In this document: piece after piece, positions 26,133 through 37,700 of the stretch
How positions within the stretch are numbered: position 1 is the first letter of the stretch
Layout: each line of letters opens with the position of its first letter
Source: Microbispora sp. H11081
GTDB taxonomy: Bacteria; Actinomycetota; Actinomycetes; Streptosporangiales; Streptosporangiaceae
NCBI RefSeq assembly: GCF_012999535.1
Contig: NZ_JABBWV010000010.1
Coordinates: 186,001 to 250,000 of the forward strand
DNA length: 64,000 bases
Reading direction: 5' to 3'
Program-made: the position numbers and the translations under genes
Notes under the pieces: generated by a model
What the model was told of the DNA's origin: nothing
Seen by the model: the letters and a program-made list of their open reading frames with translations, nothing else
The model's database searches: none

Positions 26133-26152
26133 GGGCCGGGGCGGTCCGGCCC
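26133..26152. terminator. Possible terminator after the SDR gene
   Basis: GGGCCGG (26133-26139) and CCGGCCC (26146-26152) form a seven-base-pair stem with a six-base loop, 13 bases after the SDR stop. Confidence 0.45.
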
Positions 26153-26236
26153 ATGGACCACGAGGACGCGTAGATCACAAAGACGCCGCCGGATCAATAT
26201 GCTGGCTCCGGTGCCCTCTGACAGGGGAGAGGTGGC

Positions 26237-27649
26237 GTGCAGACCCGGAAGGACCTCTACCAGGCGTACCGGCTGATGCAGCAGCGCCTCGGCCAGGCCC
26301 TGCTGCAGGGCGAACCGGACGTGGCGGAGTCGCCCATGCGGCGGCACAACGTGGCCACGTTCTGCGGTGTCCTGCTGTCGGTGCTCCTGCTCGCCGCCTT
26401 CGGCATCTGGGGCCTGATCAAGCCGGGCGGCGCCACCAAGCTCACCGAGCCGGGTCAGCTCCTCGTAGAGCAGGACACCGGCGCGACCTACGTCTACAGC
26501 GCGCAGGAGCGGGCGCTGCTGCCCGTGGCGAACTACGTCTCCGCCCGGCTGCTGCTCGACGCCGCCGACGTGACCGTGCGCGACGTCTCCGCCGCCTCGC
26601 TGGCCGAGTTGCCGCGCGGGCCGCTCGTCGGCATCCCCGGCGCGCCCGACTCGTTGCCGGCCAAGGACAAGCTGGTGCACGGCCCGTGGTCGGTGTGCGT
26701 GGTGGACGGCCCCGACGCCACCGGCGCGCCCCGGCCGTACGTCACGCTGGTGGGAGGCTTCGACGTCGGAGGCAGACCCCTCGGCGGCGGCGCCATGGTC
26801 GTGGACGACGGCCGGCAGAAGTGGGTCGTGTGGGGCGACCGGCGGATGCGGGCGGCCGCCAGCGCGGTGAGCGCGCTGAACGCCCAGCCGCGGAAGGTGC
26901 CCCCGGCCTGGCTCAACGCCATCCCCGAAGGCCCGGACTTCAGCGGCCCCAAGGTGCCGAACCTGGGCAGGAAGGTCAGCCGGCCCGACGGGAGGTCCGC
27001 CGCGGCGGTCGGGCAGGTCTTCACCGTGCCGGGCATCGGAGGCGCCCCGGCGCGCTGGTACGTCCTGCTGTCCGACGGCCTCGCGCCGATCACCCTCACC
27101 CAGGCCACGCTCATGCTGGCCGACCCGGGCATCAAGGCGGCGTACGGCAGGCGTCCCCCGCAGGCCGTCACGATCGACGCGGCGACGGCCAACGCCTCCG
27201 TGTCCGCGCAGAACGTGACGGGCGGCGGCCTGCCGGAGACGATGCCCTCCGTGGTCTCCCCCGGCCCCGCCTCGCCCCTGTGCGCGGTCTACTCAGGCGC
27301 CCGCACCGGCTCGACCCGGGCGACGCTGACCGTCGGCGCCTCGATCGCGATCCCCACGCCGAGAACCCCCGGCGGCGAGGAGAGCTTCGACCAGGTGCTG
27401 CTCCCGCCCGGTTCTGCGGCGATAGCCGGGCTGCTGCCGGGCGAGGGGCAGGTGGCCTCGATCACGAACTACTACCTGATCACCGACCAGGGCCGCAGGT
27501 TCGCCGTCGCCTCGGCCGACCTCCTGCCGAAGCTCGGCTACGGCCTCTCCGACGCCACGCCGGTGCCCGCGCATCTGCTGCACCTCATCCCCGAGGGCCC
27601 GGCGCTCGATCCCGCCGCCGCCCGCGTGCCCGTGCCGATCGGCAGGTAG
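26237..27649 (+). CDS. eccB: Type VII secretion protein EccB
   Basis: A 470-residue EccB, a core component of the ESX membrane complex with a large extracytoplasmic domain. It has the EccB-type start (QTRKDLYQAYRLMQQRLGQA), the MRRH segment before the single membrane helix (VLLSVLLLAAFGIWGLI, ~45-62), then the periplasm-facing domain with TKLTEPGQLLVEQDTGATYV, LLPVANYVSARLLL, VVDDGRQKWVVWGDRRMR and a late FDQVLLPPGSAAIAGLL. The final LHLIPEGPALDPAAARVP repeats LNAIPEGPDFSGPKVP, as in the EccB repeat fold. GTG start with a GGGAGAGG site. It ends one base from the converging small gene at 27651. It is far from eccC/eccD, which is unusual. Confidence 0.93.
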   Translation: MQTRKDLYQAYRLMQQRLGQALLQGEPDVAESPMRRHNVATFCGVLLSVLLLAAFGIWGLIKPGGATKLTEPGQLLVEQDTGATYVYSAQERALLPVANYVSARLLLDAADVTVRDVSAASLAELPRGPLVGIPGAPDSLPAKDKLVHGPWSVCVVDGPDATGAPRPYVTLVGGFDVGGRPLGGGAMVVDDGRQKWVVWGDRRMRAAASAVSALNAQPRKVPPAWLNAIPEGPDFSGPKVPNLGRKVSRPDGRSAAAVGQVFTVPGIGGAPARWYVLLSDGLAPITLTQATLMLADPGIKAAYGRRPPQAVTIDAATANASVSAQNVTGGGLPETMPSVVSPGPASPLCAVYSGARTGSTRATLTVGASIAIPTPRTPGGEESFDQVLLPPGSAAIAGLLPGEGQVASITNYYLITDQGRRFAVASADLLPKLGYGLSDATPVPAHLLHLIPEGPALDPAAARVPVPIGR

Positions 27650-27650
27650 G

Positions 27651-28211
27651 TCAGCCGGCGAACCGGCGGAACTCGTCCAGGTTCCGCTGGTAGAACGCGA
27701 TGTCCTCGGCCAGCCGGTCGCGCTGGAAGCTCTCCGGCTCCGCCGCGCGGACGGCCAGGCCCGCCTCGGTCCTGAACGCCTCGGCGGGCACCTCCGGCTC
27801 GCCCGGCGGGATGAACTTGAGCACCTCTCTGAGTGCGTCCCTGGCCGTCTCCCAGCCGTTCACCACCCGCAGGTGGAGGCTCTCGTCCCCCGGCTCCTCG
27901 GCGTACTCGAGGTCGTCGGCGAGCGCCCGCCGCGCGTACCCCGCGCCGGCGAGCCGCCACTGGCCGGGGTCGAGCAGCTCGGACAGGCCGACGCCGAACG
28001 GCTCCCCCTCGTCCCTGGCCTCCGCCTCGCTCGCGTACGGCACGAGCACCTCGACGGAGCCGGACCGCAGCGTCCACCCCTCGGGTCCCTCGGCCGGCGG
28101 CACTTCCGTGGTGTCCTCCGTGGTGTTCGCGGCGGTCAGCGCGAGATACAGGCGGGCCTCCGCGAGCGTCCGCGCGTGCGGGATCGGCACTTCGTGCTCC
28201 GTTCCTGTCAC
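27651..28211 (-). CDS. Candidate immunity/partner protein 1, paralogue of its neighbour
   Basis: A 186-residue soluble acidic protein with no signal peptide or membrane segment. It aligns along its length with the gene upstream: shared H..P..AR..EA.LYL start, SELLDPG(Q/E)W in the middle and the C-terminal FIPPG, EVP.EAF, AVRAAEP, F..DRL series. It lacks the cysteines of its paralogue. It starts at GTG one base after that gene's stop and is the last gene of the operon containing the 3219-residue WXG100-like protein. Position and duplication suggest a cytosolic immunity protein or dedicated chaperone for that protein; no characterised family is recognised and the function is inference. Confidence 0.8.
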   Translation of the reverse strand: MTGTEHEVPIPHARTLAEARLYLALTAANTTEDTTEVPPAEGPEGWTLRSGSVEVLVPYASEAEARDEGEPFGVGLSELLDPGQWRLAGAGYARRALADDLEYAEEPGDESLHLRVVNGWETARDALREVLKFIPPGEPEVPAEAFRTEAGLAVRAAEPESFQRDRLAEDIAFYQRNLDEFRRFAG

Positions 28212-28212
28212 C

Positions 28213-28743
28213 TCAGGCTCCGGCCAGCTCGCGGTAGGTGTCGCGGACGACGAGCAGCCGGTCGAGGCGGAACCGTCCCGGCTCCGCGGCCCGGACGGCC
28301 CGCCCGCGCTCGGACCAGAACGCCTCCTCCGGCACCTCGTCCTGCCCGGGCGGGATGAATTTGATCACTTCCTCGACCGCCGCCCGCGCGATGGACAGCG
28401 CCGGCCGCTCACCGCCCTCGGGGACGTTGCCCGCCGTCAGATCGGCCACCCACAGCCACTCCCCCGGGTCCAGCAGTTCGGACGGCTCCGCGCCGCCGAA
28501 CGTCGGGAAGCCCGTGGGCGTCACCTCGCGCTCGGGAAGGCCGAACAGGTGCTCCCGCTCGGCGCCGCACACCGCGCACCGCCCCTCGTAGCAGGTGACC
28601 AGCCGCCCGTCCGCGCTCACCAGGCCGCTGTCCCAGTCGGTGTCGGCCGAGCCGCATGCGCAGGGGTGCAGGTCGAGGTAGAGATGCGCCTCGTCCCTGC
28701 TCCTCGCGATCGAGTACGGCGTCACGTGCCCCTCCGCTGTCAT
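28213..28743 (-). CDS. Candidate immunity/partner protein 2 with Cys cluster
   Basis: A 176-residue soluble protein paralogous to the one downstream, sharing SELLDPGEW, EEVIKFIPPGQDEVPEEAF and RAVRAAEPGRFRLDRL. Its N-terminal third has a five-cysteine cluster (CACG, then CYEGRCAVCG about 25 residues later) that could bind zinc and is absent in the paralogue. The ATG overlaps the stop of the giant WXG100-like gene by four bases, so it is translationally coupled to it, as an immunity gene would be. No membrane segment. The function is inferred from position only. Confidence 0.8.
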   Translation of the reverse strand: MTAEGHVTPYSIARSRDEAHLYLDLHPCACGSADTDWDSGLVSADGRLVTCYEGRCAVCGAEREHLFGLPEREVTPTGFPTFGGAEPSELLDPGEWLWVADLTAGNVPEGGERPALSIARAAVEEVIKFIPPGQDEVPEEAFWSERGRAVRAAEPGRFRLDRLLVVRDTYRELAGA

Positions 28744-31700
28744 CGTCCGGTCTCCTCCGGCGCGAGAACCTCGTCGTCCTCGTCCTCGTCCTCAGGCGGC
28801 TCCCCGCCCGACGGGTTGCTGAGCCTGCGCATCCTCTCCCACACGCCGACGACCGGCGCGGGGGGCGGCGCGGTCATCCACGGCGGCGGAGGCGCCGCCT
28901 GACCCCGCGCGCCGAGCTCCCAGGCGACCGCCTCGATCTCGTGCCGCAACCGCGCCCGCTCCTCGTCCGAGGACGCCTCCAGCCACAGTTGGGACAGGTG
29001 GGCGTGCTCGTTGCGGCGGGCGTCGGCGCAAGCGTCGTAACCGGGATTCAGGGCGTTCAGGAAGGCGCGCATCCTGCCCCGCTCCATCTCGGCGCGCTTC
29101 TGCAGCGTGTCGCTGATCTCGTGCAGCAGCACCCGGGCCACCAGGTCGGGGGCCAGCCTCGGCGCGAGCCTGGACACGTGCGGGTCCGTGCCCGTGTGGA
29201 CATCCGTACGGCCCGGACGCCCGCCGCCGGGGTCCTCGGGCAGCACGGCGAAGCGCTGCGTGCCGAACCGGGCGGTCTCGACGAAGACGACCCTGCCGTC
29301 CGGCGTCACGCTCAGGGAGTGGACGCCCCTGCCGAAGACGGCCGGGCGCAGGCTCGCGACGGCCGCGGGGATCTCGTCGTTGGCGAGGTCGGGCAGGTGC
29401 GGGGCCCGGCCGTCGGCCACGAACGCGCTCCTGTCGATGGCCTTGGCAGTGACGCTGCCGCCCGGAGGCCCGGTGATGAGGGGGTTGCCGCCCCAGGTGC
29501 CGTCCGCCGCCGTCTCCGGCACCGGCCAGCCGGGGTCGGCCGGTGCGGGCCTGGACACGCCGAGCGCGCCGAGCCGTTCCGCGATCAGGTCGGCGAACCC
29601 GTCGGGCCGCTCGGCGTACAGGCCGCGCAGGTCGAAGCCGTGCCGTACGGCCAGGTCCACCAGGTCGGCCGGCGCCCTGCCGAGCGCCTCGGCGAAGGGG
29701 TCGCCGGTCAGTTCGCCCCTGGGCGTGGCGTGGTAGCGCTCGACTTCGCCGTCGGGCCGCCTGAGGTGGAGGTGGACGTCGGCCCCGAGGTCGCGGGCGA
29801 GCAGCCTCGCCTCGTTCACCAGCGTCATGGGATGCGCGGCGCCCAGGTCGGCGACGATGCCGACCGGCTGCGACCCCGTCCGTTCCCTGAGCGCCTCGGC
29901 CATCGCCCTCGTCGGCGCCGCCGGGTCGTACGACGGGCGCTGGGAGGCCATCCCGAGCACGGCGTCGTGGGAGAAGAACATCCCGGGCGCCGCGTGCCGC
30001 GGCCGCCCGAAGTCCCACGTCGGGCGGGCGGGAGCGGCGTCGCGGCGGGCCAGCATCTCCTCCAGCGCGTGCTGGAACATGACCAGGTGGGCCGTGCCGG
30101 TCGCGCCGCGGGCGATCTCGGCCGTCCGCAGCAGCGTCTCCGCGCCGTTGGGCGCCACCTCGCGCACCTCGAACCGGAGGTCGAAGTCGACCCGCAGCCG
30201 CACCAGGGCCGCCGTGCCCTTCTGGAACACGCTGGTCTCGTCGCGGTTGCCGCCGCCGCCCGAGCTCGACTGCGTGGTCTGGTCGCCCACGCCGATGTCG
30301 CCGCCGGCGCCCGCGGCGGCCCCGCCGCTGTAAGAGCGGCCGAGCGGCAGCATGTGTCCCCGGTCGGTGGACGCGCTCGCCATGTTCTGTTCGCGGTCCA
30401 CCTGGCCGAGTTCCGTGTCGTTCAGGTTCACGGCCACCGGGTCGGGCTCGGAGAGGACGGCGCGCACCCGGACGTCCACCACCTGCCCGGGGCTGCCCGG
30501 CATCGGCAGCCGGACGAGCCGGTGCCCGGCGGGGCCGGTCATCCACTCCAGCCGGGTCGCCGCCCCGTTGCCCGTCAGGGTCTTGGCCAGTTCCGCGTAG
30601 TGCTCCATCGCCGCGGCCCCGCCGAGGAGGTCCGGCCTGGAGAGCCGGCCGAACACCGCCTGCAGCAGCCCGTCGGCCCTGAGCCCCACGGTCGTGAAGA
30701 CGTCCGGCGGCGTGACCCGCCGTATGTCGGGCCGGGCCGGCGGCGGCGCGGGAACCGTGCCCGCCTTCGCCACCATGCCGTCGGGCAGCACCCGCACCAT
30801 GGCGCCCCCCAGCGTGACCTGGCTGGTCCTGGGGACGCCGGTGGTCCTGGCGACGGCGCCGCGCAGGCGGCCGGACGACCGCTCGACCTCGATCCTGATG
30901 GTCACCGGATGCTCGATGAGCTGCCCGCCGCGGAACGCGGCATGACGCTGGATGCGGGTCCGCTGGGTGCCGACGGTGGCCGTGCCGGTGTGCGAGCGGT
31001 CGGTGGCGACCGCGAAGCCGCCGCTGCCGTCCGGAAGTCCCGCTCCGGCGTTCGCGCCGCCGCCGAACGTCTTACCGGAGGACTCGGCGGCCTCCTGCTG
31101 GAGATAGGTGTAGTCCTGCAGGATCTGGCCGAAGTCGTGGACGCCGCCGCCGTACGTCGCCTGGTCGCCGTGGAGCTCCGCCGTGATCCTCAGCGTCACG
31201 TCCTCGGTGAGCTGCGGGCCGATCCTGAGCGAGTACGTCTTGACGAATCCGGCCGGCCCGGTCATGTCGTCGATCTTGCCCCACCAGCGTTTGCCCGCCA
31301 GGTCGCCGAACAGGCTGCGCAGCAGGACCGGGTCGCGTTTCAGCGCGCCCGGCGCCACCCTGCCGATCTGGCCGAGCACCTCGTCGATCAGCCGGGTCCG
31401 GGTGCCGTCCTGGGTCGTGAGCACGGCCGACTTCAGGGTGCTCTCGCCGAGGGAGTCGACGTACAGGTCGGGGACGTCCACCCGGACCGCGAGGTCCGGG
31501 AGCCTGTCCTGCAGCTGCCTGAGCCCGGCGGCGCGGCCCATGGGGAAGTCAGCGGCCAGTCGTTCCGCGAGCACGGCGCGAGGATGCTGCTTCTCCAGGT
31601 CGGGCCGGGGATGACCGGCCCTGCGCGCCAGCGCCCTGTCGGCCAGGTATCTGCGGACCATCGGGACTGCCGTACGCGGGTCGAGCTCCAGGTTGCCGTC

Positions 31701-34700
31701 GAGCAGCCGCGTCACCGCGTCGGCCACCTGGCCGAGCGGGAGCTTGATCTCGCCGCTGCCGTACAGGGTGAGGGCGTCGCGCTCGGGCAGGGAGTAGACG
31801 ACCGTCCTGCCGGGCACGTCGGCGCGGGCCTGGCGGCTTCCCTGTTCGTCGCCGGAGACCGTGATGTCGGCCTCCATGGCGAACACGTAGTGCTTGCCGG
31901 TGTCGATGGCCAGGCGTTCCCTGCCCCAGATCGCCGTGTCGGTGATCGCGGACGCCCTGCTCCCCGCCCCCGACAGGCTGCCCCCCTGCGTGCCTCCGAA
32001 CGGGCCTGGCAGGTCCTCGGCCACGCCGGTCGAGGCGTCCACGGACCGCCCGCGCCGCGTCTCCATCCGCGTGGAGTGCGCGCCCATCGTGAAGTTGATG
32101 TCGCCGATCACCAGATCGGCCGCGGTGAGGAACGTCGACTCGCCCGGCTGGGCTGTGATCCACGCCGACGCCCGGTGCGTGCGCAGGCCGCGCTGGCGCA
32201 CGGCCGCGGCCGTGCCGTACGCCGTGCCGCGCGTGGCGGTGTCGGCGACCAGCCATTCCGGGTGGGAGATGAGGGCGCGCATGTTGAACGCCTCGGCGAG
32301 GTGGTGGTAGGACATCGTGCCCGGCCGCATCGCCTTCGGCAGCACCGAGCCGAGGGCGTCGAGCACGCCGCTCCCGTCCACGTGCAGCAGGGTGGCGAGG
32401 CTCAGCGCCTCTCTCGACGTCGGGTGGGCGGGCGAGGGCTCCGCCCGCCGCTCGGGCAGCAGGTCGGCGGGCAGCAGCACCCGCATCCACATGCCGTCGG
32501 ACTCGGCCAGCGTCCTGGGCTTCCCGCCGCCCTCGACGAGTTCCACGGTGAGCGTGTGCGGGACCTCGAAGACCGCCGCGGGAGAGGTGCCCTCGATCAG
32601 GGTGACGTGGTTGACCGTGTCGTTGAGGGTCGTGCCCGCCGTGCGCCCCCTGTTGGCGTGCAACCCCGAGCCGCCGCCGGTCAGGCCGTTCTCACCCGGT
32701 TTCGCCTCCAGGCCGAGGCCCACGCCGAGGTCGCGGGACCGGCCGGCCGACCGGCTGACCGACCGGCCGGAGGTCTCCGACGAGATGTCTAGGTCGGCCA
32801 CGACGTCGGCGGCGCTGGTGCCAAGGAACTCCTCCCCGCCCGACTGCCGCAACCGGATCCGCAGCGTGTGATGCCTGCTGGGCCGGCCGATGCCCTGGCT
32901 CACCAGGTCGATCACGATGCCGTCCTGCCTGGCCTGGTCGTACCCGGTCTGCAGCCGGGCAGGGGAGAACTGCGCGGCCACCTCGATCATGTTGGCGATC
33001 TGGCTCGCCCGGGCCAGCGGGTCGCGGGACAGGCCGCCGTTCTCGTCCGGCAGCAGACCCTGCTCGCGCAGCGCCGCCACGACCTTCGCACGCACCTCGT
33101 CCAAGGTGCGGACGCTGTCCTGCCGGTCGCTCGCCTGGACGAGGCCCGGCCCCGCTCCCGACTCGCGTGCCCAGCCGGGCAGCTCGGGCAGCCGGCCCTT
33201 CGGCGCGCCGGGCTTCGGGTCGTCCCTGAGCCTGCCGTCCTTCCGCAGGGCCGACCGGTCGACGGGAAGGCCGTACCGGTAGGCCTGCGACTCCGGCATG
33301 CGGAACAGGCCGGCGCCGGTGCCGAGAACGGGGGCGAGCGGAGCGTCCTCGCTGTTCAGATGCACGGTGACCATGTGTTCGAGCTCCAGCGCGTACGCCT
33401 GGGTGTGGCCCGCCCAGCGCTGCACGCTCGGCCGGATGGCGGTCCCGCCCGCGCTCATCGACCGCGACCGCGACCAGGAACGGCCGATCCCCAAGGTGAG
33501 CCGCGGAGTGGCGGCCGAATAACCGTCGAGCCCGAAGTCGCCGAGCAGTCCCTGGTCGCCGATGGGGAGCTTCCCGCCCGCGGTGCCCGCGACCCCCCTG
33601 GACCGGCCGGCGGAGCGGGAACCCGACGCGCCGGAGAAGCCGACGCGCAGCCGTTCCAGGCGGTGCTTGACGCTCGGGGCGCCGACCGGCCGTGCCGTCT
33701 CCGGCACGACCGTGGTCTCGATCCGCACGTAGCCGATCACCCGCCCGTTCGCCGTGATCGGGCGGTGCAGCCCGCCGGGATCGTTGATCGCCTCGCCGAG
33801 ACGGGCCGGCAGCTCCTTCGTCAGGATCGTGAAGATCTGGTCGCGCGTCATGCCGCCGATCGCGGCCCTGCCGGCCCTCCGCGCGGTGCGCTCGGCGAGG
33901 TCCTGCAGCCCGGTCAGGCCGGTGACCGAGTGCTCGGGGAACGGCGTGCGCTGCCACTGGCTCTTCGGCAGCCGGGTGACCTCGGCCGGCTCCCGCTGCG
34001 CGTGCGTGTGCGGCAGGTACAGCCGCAGGCTCCGCGCGTCGCCGCTCGTCCCGCCGTCCACCCGCGCCCGATCGGTGCCGGTCGCGGTGCGCAACTCCAC
34101 CTCCGCCGAGGCGAGCCCGTCGAACACCAGCGCCTCGCCCGCGTTGTCCTGCACCGCGCCTGCCAGCGCGAACTCGGCCGCCCCGCCGTTGATCGACTCG
34201 CTCCTGCCCACCGTGAAGCCGCCGTTGAACACGCCGAACCTCATCAGCGCGGCGAGCCAGTGGCGGTTCTGCCACGGAGCGGTCAACGCGTTGAGGTCGA
34301 GCCTCGGCGCCAGCCTGAGCGAGCGGTTGGCGGTGGCGGACGCCGAGCGGCCGCCCTGCGGCAACTGGCCGAGCATCGACTGCGAGTGGCGCACCGGCTC
34401 GCCGAAGACCTCGACCAGGTCCGTGACCTTCAGCCGCAGCCGCAGCTCACCCCGCGTGCCGCGGCCCACCCGCAGCAGCATGCCATCCGGCGACACCAGC
34501 CACCTGAAGTTCGAGCGCAACACGTGCGACAGCTCGTCCGGCGCGTAGCGCTGGTCGACTCCCGCCCGTTCGAGCATGTCGTTGACGACCCGCGTGAGCC
34601 GTTCGAGGTGGGGCAGCCGGCCCGCCGGCGTGGCCTCCGGCAGGACCTCGGACGACGGCACGGCGTCCGCGACCGCCTTCGTGTACGCGGTGTGGGCCGC

Positions 34701-37700
34701 CTCCGCGTCCCTGGCCAGCTGGGCGACCTGCGCGGGCAGCGGGCCTGGCCGGCCCGGCGGGAGAGCGTTGAGCGCGTTCTCCAGCTTCTCGTACGCCTCG
34801 CTCGCCTCGGCGGCCCGCGTCGCCGCCCGCTCGTAGGCCTCCTTGCTCAGGCCCGCGCGCTCGGCCGTGCTCCGGTGCACGTCGGCGTCCGCCAGGATCT
34901 TGCGGCGGCGCTCCGCGGCGGCGAGATCCTTCTCACGCGCCGTCTTGGCGGCGGCGCTCTTGGCCTTGTGCGCGTCGGTCAGGGCCTGCCTCAGGCTCTT
35001 GTCCTTCTCACTGGCGGCCGTTCTCAGCTCGCCGGCCGCGTTCGCCAGCGTCTCGCGCTGGGTGCGGACCGGCACGAGCAGATCCGCCACCGGATCCGGC
35101 GCGCTCTGGGCCGTCGTGCTCTGTGTCGTCGTGTTGGTGGTCGTGGTGTTCGGGGTCGCCGGGCCTGGCGCGACCGCGGAGACGGCGGTCCGCGGCAGGA
35201 CGGCCGTCCATGGGGGCGTGGGGGCGACGTGCCCCAGTCGCTCGATCTCGCGCCCCAACTGCTCGATCTCGTGCCTGATCGCGGGCCGTTCCGCCTCCGG
35301 GGCGGCCTGCCAGTCCCGATCCAGCAGGGCGTGCTCCCGGTAGCGGGCCGTCAGGCAGGCCGCGGGGTCCGGCTTCGCCGTACGGCGCAGGAAGGAGCGG
35401 ATCGACCCCTGCCGGGGGCCGGAAAGCCGCTGGAAGACGTCGCTGATCTCGTGCAGCCAGACCCGGCGCAGGACGTCGTTCGCCAGGCGCGGCGCCAGCC
35501 GTACGACGTGAGGGCGGCGGGCCGTGCCCTCCCGCACCCTGGTCCTGGCGGGCCGGCCGCCGCGCACCCGTCCGATCTCGAACCGGAAATGCTGGGAGCC
35601 GAACTGGCCCGTGTCGGCGACGACCATCCGCTCGCCTGCCAGGCTGAGCTCCGTCACGTCGGGACCGAGCACGGACGCGTGCAACGACAGGAAGCCCCGC
35701 ACCGCCTCTTCCGGCGACAGGTCGGCCAGGTGCGGCGGCCTGCCGTCGGCCACGAACAGGCTCCTGTCGATCCGCTGGGCCGTCACCGTGCCATGCCCGC
35801 GGGTCGTACGAGGTCCCGGCCGGGTGGCTGGTCGTGGGGTGGATCCCGGGGCGGACGGCGTCGTGGACGTCGGAGGACCTCCCGCCGCCGGGTTGGCCGC
35901 CCCTGACGTCGGCGCGACCGTCCCCGCGGCGAGGCTCTCGGCGCGGCGGACGATCTCGGCGGCGGTCTCGGTGGAACGGCCGACGCGAAGAGCGTGGTCT
36001 GGCCCGTGCGGCCGGACCGCCACCTCCTCCACCAGCCCGGTCCCCGCGGCGCTCAGCCGGTCGGGCCGCCAGCCGCGCGGGTTGTCCTCCAGCACCTCGC
36101 CCGCCACCTCCATGGCGGCGGCGCGGGCGTCCGGCGTCGTGTCGGCGAGCCGGGCGAGCGCGTCGAAGGCTCCCTCCGCCGGGAGGCCCAGGCTCTCCTC
36201 CGCGATCCTGGCCCCCAGAAGGGCAGCCGCCTCCGCGTGGAGCCGGTGCGCGTCCACGCCCTCGGCGGCACGCGCCGCGAGCCGATCGGCGATCTCCGCC
36301 ATGTCGTCGCCCGAGAGCTCGACCGGCCTTCCGTCAGGACCGGTCAGCCTGGCGCCCCGGCCGTCGGGCAGGACGACCGCGTCGGGCGCGATCGCGCCCA
36401 GCGCGCCGGAGACCGCCGTACGCGCCGACGCCTGCGGCGACGCGGCGGACGAGATGGCGGACGACGCGGCCGGGGCCGGCCCGGCAGCGGACGGCGTGGC
36501 GGCGGACGCGCTGGACGCGTTCGCGGAACCGGCCGCACTCGACGCGCCCTGCGCACTCGACGCCGCCTGCGCACCGGGCGCAGTCACCGGCGCCGGAGCG
36601 GCGGCCGCCGGGCCCGGCGCCGCGGCGTTGGCCGTGCCGGAGACCGGCGCGGCACCGGTGCCCCCGTTAGCGACGCCACCCGCATTCCCCCCGCCAGACG
36701 CGTTCCCGGCACTGGCCGCGCCGGCGACGTTCCCCGTGTTCGCGGAACCGGCCGCGCTGGTGGCGTTGCCCGCACTCGCGGCACTGGACGTGCCGGGGCC
36801 GGCGGTGCTCGTACCGGACGTTCCGGAGGCGCCGGACGCGTTCGCGGCCCCGGACGTGCCGGTCGCGGTTGCGGCACCGGCCGCGCCTGCGGCGTTGCTC
36901 GTGTTCGCGACGCCGGAAGTACCGGACGCGCCGGGGTTGGCGGTGCTTCCACCGGACTGCGCGGGGGACGACGTGGTGGCGGCCGACGCCGGGGCGGAAC
37001 CGCTGGACGCGGCGGCCGGGCCTGTGGAGAGCGGGCCTGTGGAGGGCGGCGCCACGACGGACGCGGTGCTCGTGCCGCCCGAGACCGTGGGCCCGCCGTT
37101 GCCCGTGCCGCCCGAGACCGTGGGCCCGCCGTTGCCCGCGGCCGGGCCGCCGCCCGCTGGCTGTCCCGCTGTGGGATCGGAGAACGCGCGGATCAGGTCG
37201 GTGCGCACGCTCGTGTCGTACGCCTCCGCCAGGGCCGTACGCGGGCTGGCGACCGCCTGGAGGACGTCGGGGTTGAACGGGCTGATCGTGTTCGTGCGGC
37301 CCGCGCCGCCGAGCGCGGCCCCCAGCAGCGAGTCCGCGCCCGGCATCTCCCACTGGCCGTACACGAGCCCGTTGCCGAGGACGCTGCCGGCCGGGGAGGC
37401 GATGACGTTGGTCAGGCCCGTCGTCAGCGCCCTGCCGGGGAATCGCTTGAACGCGTTGCCGACGCCTGGCGCGTCGGTGTTCAGCCTCCTGAGCAGGGGC
37501 GTCCTGTTGACCAGGTTGCTCACGGGCCGCGCGGCCCGCAGGCCCACGGCCGCGCCGCCCGCCGCGCCCACGGCGACGGCGCCCGTCTGCCTCCAGTCCC
37601 AGCCGTCGCGGGTGCCCATGTTCCGCTGCTGACGCTGGGCGATGCCGTCGCCCGCGACCTCCTCGCCGATCTCCTCGACGAGCTCCCTGCCGAGGGGGTT

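Noticed and set aside
28656-32792. A very long plus-strand open frame opposite the giant gene
   Set aside because: It is an antisense shadow made possible by extreme GC content; its composition (Arg/Gly/His/Pro/Val) fits no protein family and the minus-strand frame has coherent domains and coupled neighbours.
32868-35906. A second long plus-strand open frame opposite the giant gene
   Set aside because: Same reason as the frame at 28656; no start signal, no motif, and it lies entirely within the minus-strand coding region.
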